A stretch of 64,000 bases of DNA. Source: Sphingobacterium sp. UT-1RO-CII-1 (GTDB lineage: Bacteria > Bacteroidota > Bacteroidia > Sphingobacteriales > Sphingobacteriaceae). Below are positions 28,091 through 37,362 of this stretch, piece after piece. A model generated the notes under the pieces. That model did not search any database. It worked only from the letters and a program-made list of their open reading frames with translations, and was not told the origin of the DNA. The stretch is taken from contig NZ_JAPPVJ010000005.1 of assembly GCF_026711005.1 (NCBI RefSeq), positions 1 to 64,000 of the forward strand. The letters are read 5' to 3'. Numbering within the stretch: the stretch's first letter is position 1; every line of letters begins with the position of its first letter. A program made the translations under genes and the position numbers.

Positions 28091-28332
28091 AAAGACTTCC
28101 ACAAAGTTCGCCCCATCGGTTATGTATATCACGAAGATAATAATAATCCGATAGATGATGGCGAACTCGCAGTCTTCTCGTTGGTCAAATTTGCCGGTTT
28201 TCTCAAACGAGAGACATCGTTTAGGCAGAGAAATATACTCTCTGCGCTATTAATCGCATCTACTAAACAAATATAATCAATCATTTCCATTTTTAAAAGC
28301 ATTATTAATAAATAAATTGAAATGGCAAATTT

Positions 28333-28992
28333 ATGAACAAGCACTTCAGCCAAATATTTATAACAAATATTAAAGAGTTAAGAGTATCACTAAAAATTAC
28401 AGAAGCAGGGATGGACTACTTGCTTCAAAAATATAATTTGATTTACACAGGTAATGAAAAGCAATCCAAGGGAAGTATTTCTTTAGATCTAGCTAAACGA
28501 GTATCTGATCTATTCGGAAAAGATATCGAATATTTTCTTAATAAAGATTCCGTTTTGATAAGTGAAGATAATCTCCCCACAGAAACACAATTTTTTTTAA
28601 CCAATACATTACCATACATGCTAAATGCTGAGCAGGACAAAGATGAGAAATTAAGCATTTACGCTTATACAATAGTGTATCTAAAATATTATAATAACAA
28701 TAAAACAAAATTTGTTAATTCAGAGATCTTGCCATTTTTACCGGCTCCATTGAATAAGTCAACATCAATTGATTGGTCAGGCGGTCTATTGAAAGGACTG
28801 GCTACTAACACAAAAACATATAAAAAGAATCCTCTTATACCAGATCCACGCAACCGAGGAGAAGCTTACTACCAATTAAATGGTCCAATACCGACGGAAA
28901 CTGTCGATAAAGCTCTAAAGAAAGTTAATATAGCTCTTTTGGAGAAAGCTATCAATTTGGCACTAAAAAAGATGGAAGAAAAAGAGGAATAA
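28333..28992 (+). CDS. HTH (Cro/C1-like) protein, unknown
   Basis: The 219-residue protein has an N-terminal region with a weak Cro/C1-like helix-turn-helix pattern (IKELRVSLKITEAGMDYLL and SISLDLAKRVSDLFGKDIEYFL) and an acidic, helical C-terminal part with no recognised domain. It may regulate the nuclease gene that follows. After the TAA stop the same frame continues open for 22 codons (ELLKKAMKNIDKEWIKEFEEN), suggesting the gene may once have been longer. Confidence 0.6.
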   Translation: MNKHFSQIFITNIKELRVSLKITEAGMDYLLQKYNLIYTGNEKQSKGSISLDLAKRVSDLFGKDIEYFLNKDSVLISEDNLPTETQFFLTNTLPYMLNAEQDKDEKLSIYAYTIVYLKYYNNNKTKFVNSEILPFLPAPLNKSTSIDWSGGLLKGLATNTKTYKKNPLIPDPRNRGEAYYQLNGPIPTETVDKALKKVNIALLEKAINLALKKMEEKEE

Positions 28993-29149
28993 GAATTACT
29001 AAAAAAGGCTATGAAGAACATCGACAAAGAATGGATAAAGGAATTTGAAGAGAACATTTAAAAATCTGATAGCCCTAGAAAACTTAACTATCACTATTCA
29101 AGCATAAAACTTAGTTATTACTAAGCAAATAATTTTCAACACAACTCAC

Positions 29150-30697
29150 ATGGCGAAAACTAACTTAGATGCTATAATTCCTCGAGAAGATTTTGAAGTT
29201 GTAGGCACTCAAAACTCTACTAATCTCTTTAATAGCATTTCGATAACTAGTATTACTAGTGGACTATTCTATCCTTTTCTCAGAAAGCCAGATTTTCAAA
29301 GAGAGACAAACGAATGGGATGCAAAAAAAATAGCAGAGTTTATTGAGAGCTTTATAAATGGAGAGCTTATTCCCGCAATTATTCTTTGGAGAAATAATGC
29401 AGGATTATATTTTGTAATTGATGGAGCTCATAGATTGAGTGCTCTTATTAGCTGGATAAAAGATGATTACGGAGATGGTGAAATATCAAAGAAGTTTTAT
29501 GGAGACAGCTTAAGCGATGATCAGAAGGAAATTGCTGAGAGAACAAGAAAATTAATAAATAAGAAGATGGGTAAATTTCAGGATATTGCAAATGCTACAA
29601 ATGCTGATAATCCAGACCCAGCTATTCTAAAAAAAGCGATGAATTTAGGAGCTTATTCAATTGATGTCCAATGGGTAAATGGAGACGCCCAAAAAGCGGA
29701 AAAATCATTTTTTAAAATTAACCAACAACCATCAAAAATTGACCCAACAGAATTCAAAATACTTGAATCTCGAAAAAAAGGAAACTGTATTGCGGCGAGA
29801 GCTATTATAAGAGCAGGAGAAGGTCATAAATACTGGTCAGATTTCTCAGCAAACAAACAAAGTGAAATACAAATAATTGCAAAGGAAATTCATGAAATCC
29901 TTTTCAACCCAACCCTTAAGACTCCTGTCAAAACTCTCGACATACCAATCGGAGGAAAAGTAATGTCAGCACAAGCATTGCCATTAATCTTAGAATATGT
30001 AAATATGGTTAACAAAATAGGTGTCAATTTTGCAGATGAACTGCAAGACGACCAGACGGGGGATTCAACATTATCATATCTCAAAAATGCTAGAAAACTT
30101 GCTTGGCGTATTAATAGTGTACACCCATCTTCCTTAGGCTTACACCCAATCGTATATTTTTATTCTATCGATGGCAAACATAAACCTGCTTCATTCTATT
30201 TTACATTAGCTTTTATTCTAGAGCTAGAAAGAAAAGGTAAATTCAATGATTTCATAAAGGTAAGAGCGAAATTTGAGGAATTCATCTTAAATTATGATTA
30301 CTTAATACAACAAATTACACGTAAATATCGAAGTGCCTTTTCGGCGATACCGCACGTTACAGACTTTTATATGCAAATCATAAAAAAATTATTAGAAAAT
30401 AAAACAACAGAAAAATCTATAGAAGAACTTGTAAAAGAAGAAAACTTCAAATATCTAATACTAAATCAATTTGCTGAACACAAATCATCATTTATAAATT
30501 TTACTACAGAAACAAAATCCGAAATTTTTATACGCGAAGCTTTAAAAATTGGTTTAAAGTGTAAGATATGCAACGGATACATCCATAAAAACTCGATTTC
30601 AATCGATCATATTCAACGGGTTGAAGATGGAGGTAAGGGAGAGCCTGAAAATGGACAGCTTACCCATCCCTATTGCAACACAACTTTTAAGAATTGA
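29150..30697 (+). CDS. DUF262-type (ParB-fold) protein with C-terminal HNH nuclease
   Basis: The 515-residue protein starts with a DUF262/ParB-like domain carrying the signature VIDGAHRLSALI (89-100) after PDFQRETNEW, followed by a helical middle, and ends with an HNH nuclease (CKICNGYIHKNSISIDHIQ, then NGQLTHPYCN). This layout resembles GmrS/D-like modified-DNA nucleases, in which the DUF262 part hydrolyses nucleotide and the HNH part cuts DNA. After its TGA stop the same frame stays open for about 23 codons with a plausible helical tail, so the C-terminus may have been shortened by a nonsense mutation. Confidence 0.8.
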   Translation: MAKTNLDAIIPREDFEVVGTQNSTNLFNSISITSITSGLFYPFLRKPDFQRETNEWDAKKIAEFIESFINGELIPAIILWRNNAGLYFVIDGAHRLSALISWIKDDYGDGEISKKFYGDSLSDDQKEIAERTRKLINKKMGKFQDIANATNADNPDPAILKKAMNLGAYSIDVQWVNGDAQKAEKSFFKINQQPSKIDPTEFKILESRKKGNCIAARAIIRAGEGHKYWSDFSANKQSEIQIIAKEIHEILFNPTLKTPVKTLDIPIGGKVMSAQALPLILEYVNMVNKIGVNFADELQDDQTGDSTLSYLKNARKLAWRINSVHPSSLGLHPIVYFYSIDGKHKPASFYFTLAFILELERKGKFNDFIKVRAKFEEFILNYDYLIQQITRKYRSAFSAIPHVTDFYMQIIKKLLENKTTEKSIEELVKEENFKYLILNQFAEHKSSFINFTTETKSEIFIREALKIGLKCKICNGYIHKNSISIDHIQRVEDGGKGEPENGQLTHPYCNTTFKN

Positions 30698-30773
30698 AGA
30701 AATAAGTACGACAATAAGCTAATCCAAGAGTTTGAACATTTGCTAAATAAATATATAACCAATTGATAAAACC

Positions 30774-31301
30774 ATGTTAAAAGACGTACTTACCAAAAAC
30801 CTTGATGTAGTATTTTGCGGAACCGCAAAGGTAAAAGCATCAGCATTAAAAGGGTTCTATTATGCTGGACCAGGAAATAAATTTTATAGTGTATTACATA
30901 CCGTAGGGTTGACTCCTGCTAAGTTGGAGCCAAAAGATTGTTATGATATAAACAAATACAATATTGGTCTAACCGATTTAGTACATAATGAATACGGTAA
31001 CGACAACCAAATTTCTAGCGAAAACTATGATGTAACGGGGTTTATTGCAAAAATTGAAATGTTTCAGCCAAAGTACATCGCTTTTAACAGCAAGAAAGCA
31101 GCATCATTTGTACTGGGGTACCAAGGTATTACTAGCCTGGTAAACTATGGGCTTCAAAAAAAGAATATAGGACAATCAAAACTTTTTGTACTCCCATCCA
31201 CCTCTGGAAGTTCTAGGCGATACTGGGATGAGGGGTATTGGTTTGAATTGAAAAAGTTGATAGATCAGGAAAGGGTTAGTACTCCGTCCCTCCTTTTGTG
31301 A
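30774..31301 (+). CDS. Mug/TDG-like mismatch uracil-DNA glycosylase family protein
   Basis: The 175-residue protein has the G/U-mismatch glycosylase layout: VVFCGTAKVKASALKGFYYAG with catalytic-loop-like residues, then GNKFYSVLHTVGL, and VLPSTSGSSRRY near the end in the position of the DNA-insertion loop. Compared with Mug, the first motif has GTAK in place of GINPG, so specificity may differ. It sits between the HNH nuclease and the Cas2-like gene, suggesting recognition of modified or deaminated bases in a defence setting (inference). Confidence 0.72.
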   Translation: MLKDVLTKNLDVVFCGTAKVKASALKGFYYAGPGNKFYSVLHTVGLTPAKLEPKDCYDINKYNIGLTDLVHNEYGNDNQISSENYDVTGFIAKIEMFQPKYIAFNSKKAASFVLGYQGITSLVNYGLQKKNIGQSKLFVLPSTSGSSRRYWDEGYWFELKKLIDQERVSTPSLLL

Positions 31302-31372
31302 TGGGTGGAGAAAGTGAAAAAAACAGCGATGGAATTGCTCGGGAGATAAATTAAAAACATAAGTTAATAATT

Positions 31373-31645
31373 ATGAAGAAAAGCTATTTAATTGGTTATG
31401 ATTTAAATAAAACAGGTCAAGATTATACAACGCTCATCGAAGAGATTAAAAGATTAGGAACTTGGTGGCATTGTTTAGATAGTACGTTTATTGTCAAGTC
31501 TTCTTCACCTGCAACTTTAATTAGAGACCATCTGAAAAAATTTATCGATTCAAACGACGAACTTCTAGTAGTTTGCTTATCAGGAGAAGGAGCCTGGGCT
31601 GGATTTAGTAACGAATGTTCCGATTGGCTAAAGAATAATCTATAA
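31373..31645 (+). CDS. Small Cas2/VapD-like (SinR-annotated) protein
   Basis: The 90-residue protein begins KKSYLIGYDLNKTGQDYTTLIEEIK and has the ferredoxin-like beta-alpha-beta pattern of Cas2/VapD relatives, with WWHCLDSTFIVKS as the second strand unit. Members of this small family are often annotated as SinR-like and found in mobile or defence regions. There is no CRISPR array or other cas gene here. Confidence 0.65.
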   Translation: MKKSYLIGYDLNKTGQDYTTLIEEIKRLGTWWHCLDSTFIVKSSSPATLIRDHLKKFIDSNDELLVVCLSGEGAWAGFSNECSDWLKNNL

Positions 31646-31901
31646 TAGATTGATTAAAAAATACTTAAACATCAAAACTAAACAATCGGGGACAATATGA
31701 GGCCGCTTTGAAGAAAGTGAGACAGTGAATTATTAGAGAATATAAAAATAACAACTCAATTGCAAAGACACTTACTTTCGTTGATCTGAAGTTACTCAAC
31801 CCATAAAATATCGTGTTACCATATTTTACAATGAAGAAAAGTATATATTTTAACAAAAAAACAAGTATAATAAACAGAAAATAATATAAATACGGATAAT
31901 T

Positions 31902-32753
31902 ATGATAGAAAAAATAAAATCATTTATTATTAATGTAAAACTGCAAACCATTTTAGAAGGTGAAGAAAAAACTAAAGAGTATGTCAGGATTATAAAAGAA
32001 CTGTCAAGCAGTAAAAATATAATGCCAGTAGGAAAAAACGAGGGAATCCAAATGTATTCGGTAAGAGGAATTAAAGACCTTAAAATCCCTGAGTTTATCT
32101 ATGGTCATATAGCTAAAGGAACATATATACAAGATAAAGAGATCAATGTTATAGAAAATAATAAGATAATTAAAGATGTTAACAAGCCAAGAATTCTAAA
32201 GCCAACAGTAATAGACTTTTTGTTTATTCCAAAAAAACACAGATTAGTTTTAGAAAAGAAAAATGGGGGACCGTTAGAAAAAGAAGTTGAAAATTATCTT
32301 AGAACTTTTTTAAAAAACACCATTAGGAAAGAAGATGTTTTAGAAATAGTCCTTGAGAAGGACACCAATGTGATTCATCAAATATATGAGGCAAAAAAAG
32401 TTTTTAAATTGAATTACGAAATATCCTACACTAACGATGACGCTGTAGGTCACTTAGGCGAAGACCTAGAAGATATTATAAAAGAATCCAAAATCGGGAA
32501 ACTTAAACTAAGCGCAGAAGCAGATAATAAAACAGTAGGTTTAAAAATTGATAAGTCAATTTTACTTGCCGGAGGTTTAGAGTTAGCTGAATCTAATGGT
32601 ACAATTAACTCTGCACAAATTCTTCCCAAAGAAGGACAAAAAATCATCAATATTTCCAATAAAGAAAAACCAAAAATTATACCTATTGAAATAGACTTAG
32701 ATTTAGGCGGTAAATTTAGGTTATGGTATTCAGAGATCATTAAACACCTTTAA
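31902..32753 (+). CDS. Uncharacterised soluble protein paired with a membrane protein
   Basis: The 283-residue protein is lysine-rich and mixed alpha/beta, with VIDFLFIPKKHRLVLEKK near residue 105 and a strand-rich C-terminus. The layout recalls DUF4747-type proteins, but that is only a weak impression. Its stop is three bases before the GTG start of the downstream four-helix membrane protein, so the two form a soluble/membrane pair. Confidence 0.6.
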   Translation: MIEKIKSFIINVKLQTILEGEEKTKEYVRIIKELSSSKNIMPVGKNEGIQMYSVRGIKDLKIPEFIYGHIAKGTYIQDKEINVIENNKIIKDVNKPRILKPTVIDFLFIPKKHRLVLEKKNGGPLEKEVENYLRTFLKNTIRKEDVLEIVLEKDTNVIHQIYEAKKVFKLNYEISYTNDDAVGHLGEDLEDIIKESKIGKLKLSAEADNKTVGLKIDKSILLAGGLELAESNGTINSAQILPKEGQKIINISNKEKPKIIPIEIDLDLGGKFRLWYSEIIKHL

Positions 32754-32755
32754 CC

Positions 32756-33391
32756 GTGCAAAACGAACAAGAGTATTTAACACAACTTGAAAAAACTCAC
32801 GACGGAAACTGGAAGAGCTTTTTCAAAGTTTACAATCTTAAAAAGAGTTTTAAAAATAGTAGATCGTTAAAGATTTCGATAATTATATCTATTGTTGTAC
32901 AGATCTTTTTACTTATCTCTAACAGTGATCTATATGTTTTTTTTAAAAATATGCTCTCTATAAATCTTTCAATAATTCCAAATATTCTGGGCTTTGCAAT
33001 TGGTGCTTATGCATTATTAATATCTGGATTCTCAGAAAAAATTCTAATAAAAATTGCTAAAACTAGATTGAAAGAAAAAAAACTCCCATACAATAGTTTC
33101 CAAAAAACTAGTGCAGTGTTTGGAATGGCTATTTTTATGATGACAATTGCACTTCTCGTAAATTACCTTTCTCAAATAATTATCGATACAGGTTTTTTCT
33201 ATAGCATAAAAGTTAGTGCCTGCTTAGCTGTAGTATTGAACACATTTCTCTTATTACTGTTAAACATAATTTCGATTTATGCAATTCTTCTTATTTTCAA
33301 TACCATAATAAATCTATTTGCATTTTCGCAATTTATAAGTGCAATATTAACAATTGAAAAAAAAGAAGATGAAATAATCGGTGATAAATAG
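32756..33391 (+). CDS. Membrane protein with four predicted helices, GTG start
   Basis: The 211-residue protein has a charged N-terminus followed by four hydrophobic segments (about residues 41-62, 74-92, 120-142 and 158-190). It is translationally coupled to the preceding soluble gene. Soluble-sensor plus membrane-effector pairs are common among abortive-infection systems, but I recognise no family here. Confidence 0.65.
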   Translation: MQNEQEYLTQLEKTHDGNWKSFFKVYNLKKSFKNSRSLKISIIISIVVQIFLLISNSDLYVFFKNMLSINLSIIPNILGFAIGAYALLISGFSEKILIKIAKTRLKEKKLPYNSFQKTSAVFGMAIFMMTIALLVNYLSQIIIDTGFFYSIKVSACLAVVLNTFLLLLLNIISIYAILLIFNTIINLFAFSQFISAILTIEKKEDEIIGDK

Positions 33392-33609
33392 TGTTAAAAG
33401 CTAATGGCAAATTATCCGCTCTTAGGAAACCTAAAAATAAGTCGATTGTGACTATTGGAAAGAAATCAACATTTATACAGTATAATATTTTTAAATACCG
33501 ACGATTAAAGCCGCCATTGAAAATGGTATTCTTTTCTAACAAAATTGAAGATTTATAATGTATCTTCGTCACATGCCCAATTAGATACATTTTGAATCAC
33601 GAAATAATC

Positions 33610-35013
33610 ATGAATTTATTAAGTAAAATCTACAAAAAAGATAAATTAGAAGATATTTTCACACCAAACACGATTGCTAAACTAACTTATATTAATAGGA
33701 GTATTGTTGAAAAGGATTTAGAAAAATATCTTTCTCTCCCAGGAAAGCAAATTATTGTTTACGGACATTCAGGAAGTGGCAAGACAACTTTAATAAGAAA
33801 ATCTCTAAACAATAAAAGGCAAAATTTCATTAAAACACACTGTGAATCAAAAACTACTTTTGACGATTTACTGTTACAAGCATTTGATGATTTAAATAAA
33901 TTTTATATCCACGAAAAAAACAGCAATTCACAATATTCAATCTCTGCTGAACTCAAAGCAGAATATGCTGGTTTAAGTAGTAAAGTAAATGAAACAAAAA
34001 ACACCAGTCATGAGAAAAAAGAGACTCGAATCGTTCCAATACAACTAACCCCCCAAAAATTAGCACAATTTCTAGGTGAAATAAATTGCGTTTGGCTAAT
34101 TGAAGATTTTCATAAAGTTGCTGAAATTGAAAAGCGACGAATTGCTGATGTCGTCAAAATATTTATTGATACAGCTAACGATTATAAAGAAGTTCGAATT
34201 ATCTGCATTGGAGCTGTCGCCACTGCGAGAGAATTAATAGAACTTGACAACAACTTAAACAACAGAGTAGCGGAACTGCAAGTTCCTTTATTAAGTGAGG
34301 ATGAAATATCGCAAATTATAAATAAAGGTTTTAGTCTGTTGAATGTGAATATCGATGATAGTACGAAAGAAAAAGTTGTGTTTTATTCCAATAACTTAGC
34401 CGCCATCGCCCATCAAATTTGCTTTGATTTATGTTTTGATTCAGAGATTAGAAGTTGGAGTTTTTTCAAGCGAAACATAAAAACGACGTCTTTTAAAGAA
34501 GCTGTAAATTCTTATGTAAGAAAAAACTCTGATACATTCACAAAGATATATGACACAATTATACGTGAACCCTCTGGATGGAATATTTTAAAAACTTTCG
34601 AGAATTCAGCCAAAGAAATGTTAAGCTTTAACGAGATTAAAAATAAAATTCCTAAAAACAAAAGAATAGCGGACGAAGAAATGTTGACTTTTTTAAGTCA
34701 ATTACAACTTCCTGAATATAAAGAAATTTTGAGGTACGATAGAAGTTCTCAAAAATACTCTTTAGCAAGTCCATTTTTCAAAGCATTCCTTAAAATGAAA
34801 TTTGCTTTAGAAAAAACCGAACATTCTAACGCGATAAAAACAAGTGATAATAGACGGAATAACAAATACTCTATTGACTCATCTCATACTCAAGATTTCA
34901 ACATTGACGAAGATTATTTCACTAGCTTTAATGAAATATTAGAGCGTCTTATTCTTGAAAGCGGAGCAAAATCAGGTAGAATTAGAATTAAACATACTCG
35001 ACGTTTAAAATAA
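33610..35013 (+). CDS. P-loop (STAND/AAA-like) ATPase
   Basis: From the ATG at 33610 the protein has 467 residues (an upstream TTG at 33592 is also open). A Walker A motif GHSGSGKTTLIRKS lies near residue 52, a Walker B-like CVWLIEDF near 155, and a sensor-like IICIGAVATARELIE follows. The C-terminal half is helical and could be a winged-helix and effector or sensor region. It follows the soluble/membrane pair after 200 bases and may belong to the same defence module. A strong terminator follows. Confidence 0.72.
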   Translation: MNLLSKIYKKDKLEDIFTPNTIAKLTYINRSIVEKDLEKYLSLPGKQIIVYGHSGSGKTTLIRKSLNNKRQNFIKTHCESKTTFDDLLLQAFDDLNKFYIHEKNSNSQYSISAELKAEYAGLSSKVNETKNTSHEKKETRIVPIQLTPQKLAQFLGEINCVWLIEDFHKVAEIEKRRIADVVKIFIDTANDYKEVRIICIGAVATARELIELDNNLNNRVAELQVPLLSEDEISQIINKGFSLLNVNIDDSTKEKVVFYSNNLAAIAHQICFDLCFDSEIRSWSFFKRNIKTTSFKEAVNSYVRKNSDTFTKIYDTIIREPSGWNILKTFENSAKEMLSFNEIKNKIPKNKRIADEEMLTFLSQLQLPEYKEILRYDRSSQKYSLASPFFKAFLKMKFALEKTEHSNAIKTSDNRRNNKYSIDSSHTQDFNIDEDYFTSFNEILERLILESGAKSGRIRIKHTRRLK

Positions 35014-35075
35014 ATATAATTTCGAGTAGGCAACGTAAAATAACTCATTCCTATTAGCATTTTATTTTAACAATA

Positions 35076-35113
35076 AAAGGACCAAGCTTCCTCCGAAATA
35101 GCTTGGTCTTTTT
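35076..35113 (+). terminator. Bidirectional Rho-independent terminator
   Basis: A stem of about 12 bp (35077-35088 with 35100-35111, GGACCAAGCT and AGCTTGGTCT) is followed by T5, separating the converging plus-strand ATPase and the minus-strand DarG gene. Confidence 0.85.
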
Positions 35114-35190
35114 AATAATAGGCTGCAAAAGAGGTGTCAGGTCAAATCATCTTCGATATTAAGGTAATATGGGTTGCAAATTGACAATAG

Positions 35191-36240
35191 TTAGAACACC
35201 AAAATAGACTGATACTCCTTAAGATGTGTATATGCTAATTCGATATGCTCATCCTTAAAAAGATTAGCTTTCCTTTGATTCCATTTTTTTATATGATGTT
35301 TGATATCTTCGACCGATTTAACACTTTCCTGCTTACTAGCAAAGTCTACTGATGCTAACAGCTCCAATGCATAAGTGGTTTCGAAACCTTTGATCAAAGT
35401 TAAAACCGACTTAAGACGATCTAACTGTTGCGGTTTAAGCTGAGTATGTACATATTCCTCCACCTCTTGATATTTCTCATAATTGAGTAAAAGTGGTTCA
35501 AATGCTTTTGCTTCATTCTGTTCTAAGCCCTTAAGATAAACACCATTAATACTGTATAAAACATGATTCACCTGTACGGCATATGGTCCATAATGATGAG
35601 CTTGAAACTTTAACTTCAGATTCTCTCCGCTTTCCTGTAAAAAGTATGCCAACTTATTTGCGGAAAATAAACTACTAATATCTCCGACTGATTCGTAATG
35701 AAACATCAAGTATAAAAGCATGGCTTTCCCCGGAGTCAGTTTTTTTGTTGTTGTTGTATTTTTCTCAGATTGGAGTATTTTTTTGATTTGAACGTTAGGT
35801 TCGTAAACATACACATCAATCCCTAGATCTCCTAGAGCACTTATAATCATTGGCTTAACAATATTCCAATCAAGCCCTCCATTACCACAACCTAAAGGTG
35901 GAATAGCTATGCTTTTAATATTATACTCTTTGATAGACTCTTTTAAAGCTTCAAGCCCTTGTTGAATATAAGAGATCTCTGAAGGTGATCGCCAATGTTC
36001 TTTGGTTGGGAAATTGATAATATATTTTTCACACAATATATCACCATCTTTGACAACCAATAGCTCTCCAACTTTCAATTCTCCTTTTTTACAGGCTTCC
36101 TTATAGACTTTATAATTATATGGATATTGGTTTTTAAACTGCAAAGCAATCCCCTTGCCCATAACACCCACTGTATTGACAGTATTGACCAATGCTTCAG
36201 CATCTGACTGTAATAAATCCCCTTTCAAAAACTTTATCAT
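35191..36240 (-). CDS. darG: DarG-type antitoxin, macro-domain DNA ADP-ribosylglycohydrolase
   Basis: The 349-residue protein has an N-terminal macro domain (residues 1-155) with NTVNTVGVMGKGIALQF, the catalytic-type lysine Lys80 in FPTKEHWR, and GCGNGGLDW, all typical of DarG, which removes ADP-ribose from thymidine in DNA. Residues 160-349 match the DarT-binding C-terminal extension. It follows DarT after two bases and ends the ten-gene minus-strand operon. Confidence 0.92.
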   Translation of the reverse strand: MIKFLKGDLLQSDAEALVNTVNTVGVMGKGIALQFKNQYPYNYKVYKEACKKGELKVGELLVVKDGDILCEKYIINFPTKEHWRSPSEISYIQQGLEALKESIKEYNIKSIAIPPLGCGNGGLDWNIVKPMIISALGDLGIDVYVYEPNVQIKKILQSEKNTTTTKKLTPGKAMLLYLMFHYESVGDISSLFSANKLAYFLQESGENLKLKFQAHHYGPYAVQVNHVLYSINGVYLKGLEQNEAKAFEPLLLNYEKYQEVEEYVHTQLKPQQLDRLKSVLTLIKGFETTYALELLASVDFASKQESVKSVEDIKHHIKKWNQRKANLFKDEHIELAYTHLKEYQSILVF

Positions 36241-36242
36241 AC

Positions 36243-36881
36243 CTAATAATATAATCTTCCCTCAACTGCAACAACAACCGGGATATCTAGTCCTAAGTTA
36301 CGGACAATATCTTCAATTTCTATTTTTTTCGCCTCGTTTTTCACAACAATCTTATTGATATAACTAACAGGAATGTGACTCTTTACTAAAAACTCAGCCT
36401 GTTTAAAGTCTCTTCGCTGAAAATCGTCCTCTGTATTTCTCCAATCCTTAGCCTTAATAACATCCCATCTGAGTCTATGTAAATCACTTGGATTTGTCGA
36501 AAAATTTGCCAATCTTACTTTAGCATGTCGATCAGTAAAAACATATTGGAAACCATCTTGTATAATATGAGCACTGTCCACAATTATAAATACAATATCT
36601 TCCTGTGGATAACGCTTTACACCTCGAAGTCCATTAGCTATCATGAATAACATCGGGGATTGTCCCCAGAAATAAAAGGGTATATACTCACCTAAGGTGC
36701 CATAGCCATTAATAGGTATGACATAATCGTTACGATCTACAATCAATTGTTGATGCCCAATACTAATGTAATTAGGATCGATATTTTCATGATCTTTACA
36801 GCATAGGCCATGAGTCAAAATATATTTGATATTACGCCAATGCACCATGCGAAAGAGGTAAACTGGATCAGGAGTAGCCAT
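36243..36881 (-). CDS. darT: DarT-type toxin, DNA thymidine ADP-ribosyltransferase
   Basis: The 212-residue protein fits DarT (DUF4433): FRMVHWRNIKYILTHGL at residues 10-26 in the NAD-binding position, the FYFWGQSPMLFMI segment, and the catalytic-type Glu163 in FKQAEFLVKSHIP. DarT transfers ADP-ribose to thymidine in single-stranded DNA and blocks replication; DarTG pairs act in anti-phage defence. It lies 23 bases after the EcoRII-N-like gene, so it seems to be co-transcribed with the restriction operon. Confidence 0.9.
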   Translation of the reverse strand: MATPDPVYLFRMVHWRNIKYILTHGLCCKDHENIDPNYISIGHQQLIVDRNDYVIPINGYGTLGEYIPFYFWGQSPMLFMIANGLRGVKRYPQEDIVFIIVDSAHIIQDGFQYVFTDRHAKVRLANFSTNPSDLHRLRWDVIKAKDWRNTEDDFQRRDFKQAEFLVKSHIPVSYINKIVVKNEAKKIEIEDIVRNLGLDIPVVVAVEGRLYY

Positions 36882-36904
36882 TTTATAAACAAAGATATAA
36901 ATTA

Positions 36905-37309
36905 TTAAACACTAGTCATACCAGTCAAAAATTTTTTAGACTGTTGTTCATCGAAAACAAAACCGATATATTCGTCATTAGTCAAAACTAATAGTAAAAA
37001 ATCACCCGTTGTAAATTTTCGATTGAGACGGGTGATTCTGAACTCTTCCGTACCAAAAGCCTTTCCATAATAAATAAAATTGCATAATGAAGTCAGTTTC
37101 GAATCATACCATAAGATCTTGATGTCGGCATGTACATTCTCCCCTTTCTTAAAAGATTTAGGAAATAGTTTTTTTCCATCGTCCATACGTACGTATATCC
37201 CGCTCTGGTGTGAACCATTACTACCAACATCATTTGGTGTTAGATATTTATAAAAATAACCATCACTATTGACGACACACTCCAGAGCTTTCGCAACTAT
37301 ATCTATCAT
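36905..37309 (-). CDS. Stand-alone EcoRII-N-like (B3-fold) DNA-recognition domain
   Basis: The 134-residue protein resembles the N-terminal effector-binding domain of EcoRII: KYLTPNDVGSNGSHQSGIYV (residues 21-40) and LFPKSFKKGEN, then short beta strands ending with GDFLLLVL. In EcoRII this domain recognises CCWGG. Here there is no attached nuclease domain, so it probably acts in trans with the nuclease-like proteins of the operon. It sits between AIPR and DarT, 53 bases after AIPR. Confidence 0.7.
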   Translation of the reverse strand: MIDIVAKALECVVNSDGYFYKYLTPNDVGSNGSHQSGIYVRMDDGKKLFPKSFKKGENVHADIKILWYDSKLTSLCNFIYYGKAFGTEEFRITRLNRKFTTGDFLLLVLTNDEYIGFVFDEQQSKKFLTGMTSV

Positions 37310-37362
37310 AATTTTTAAATATTATGTCTAATAATAATCAAGTAATATCGATAAAACCTACC

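Noticed and set aside
28079-28276. 65-codon plus-strand frame next to the candidate RNA
   Set aside because: TTG start, no ribosome-binding site, overlaps the closing stem and shows no recognisable protein features; a weak case is left open.
31373-31645. Cas2-like protein suggesting a CRISPR locus
   Set aside because: No repeat array and no cas1 or effector genes are near; the family also occurs outside CRISPR loci.
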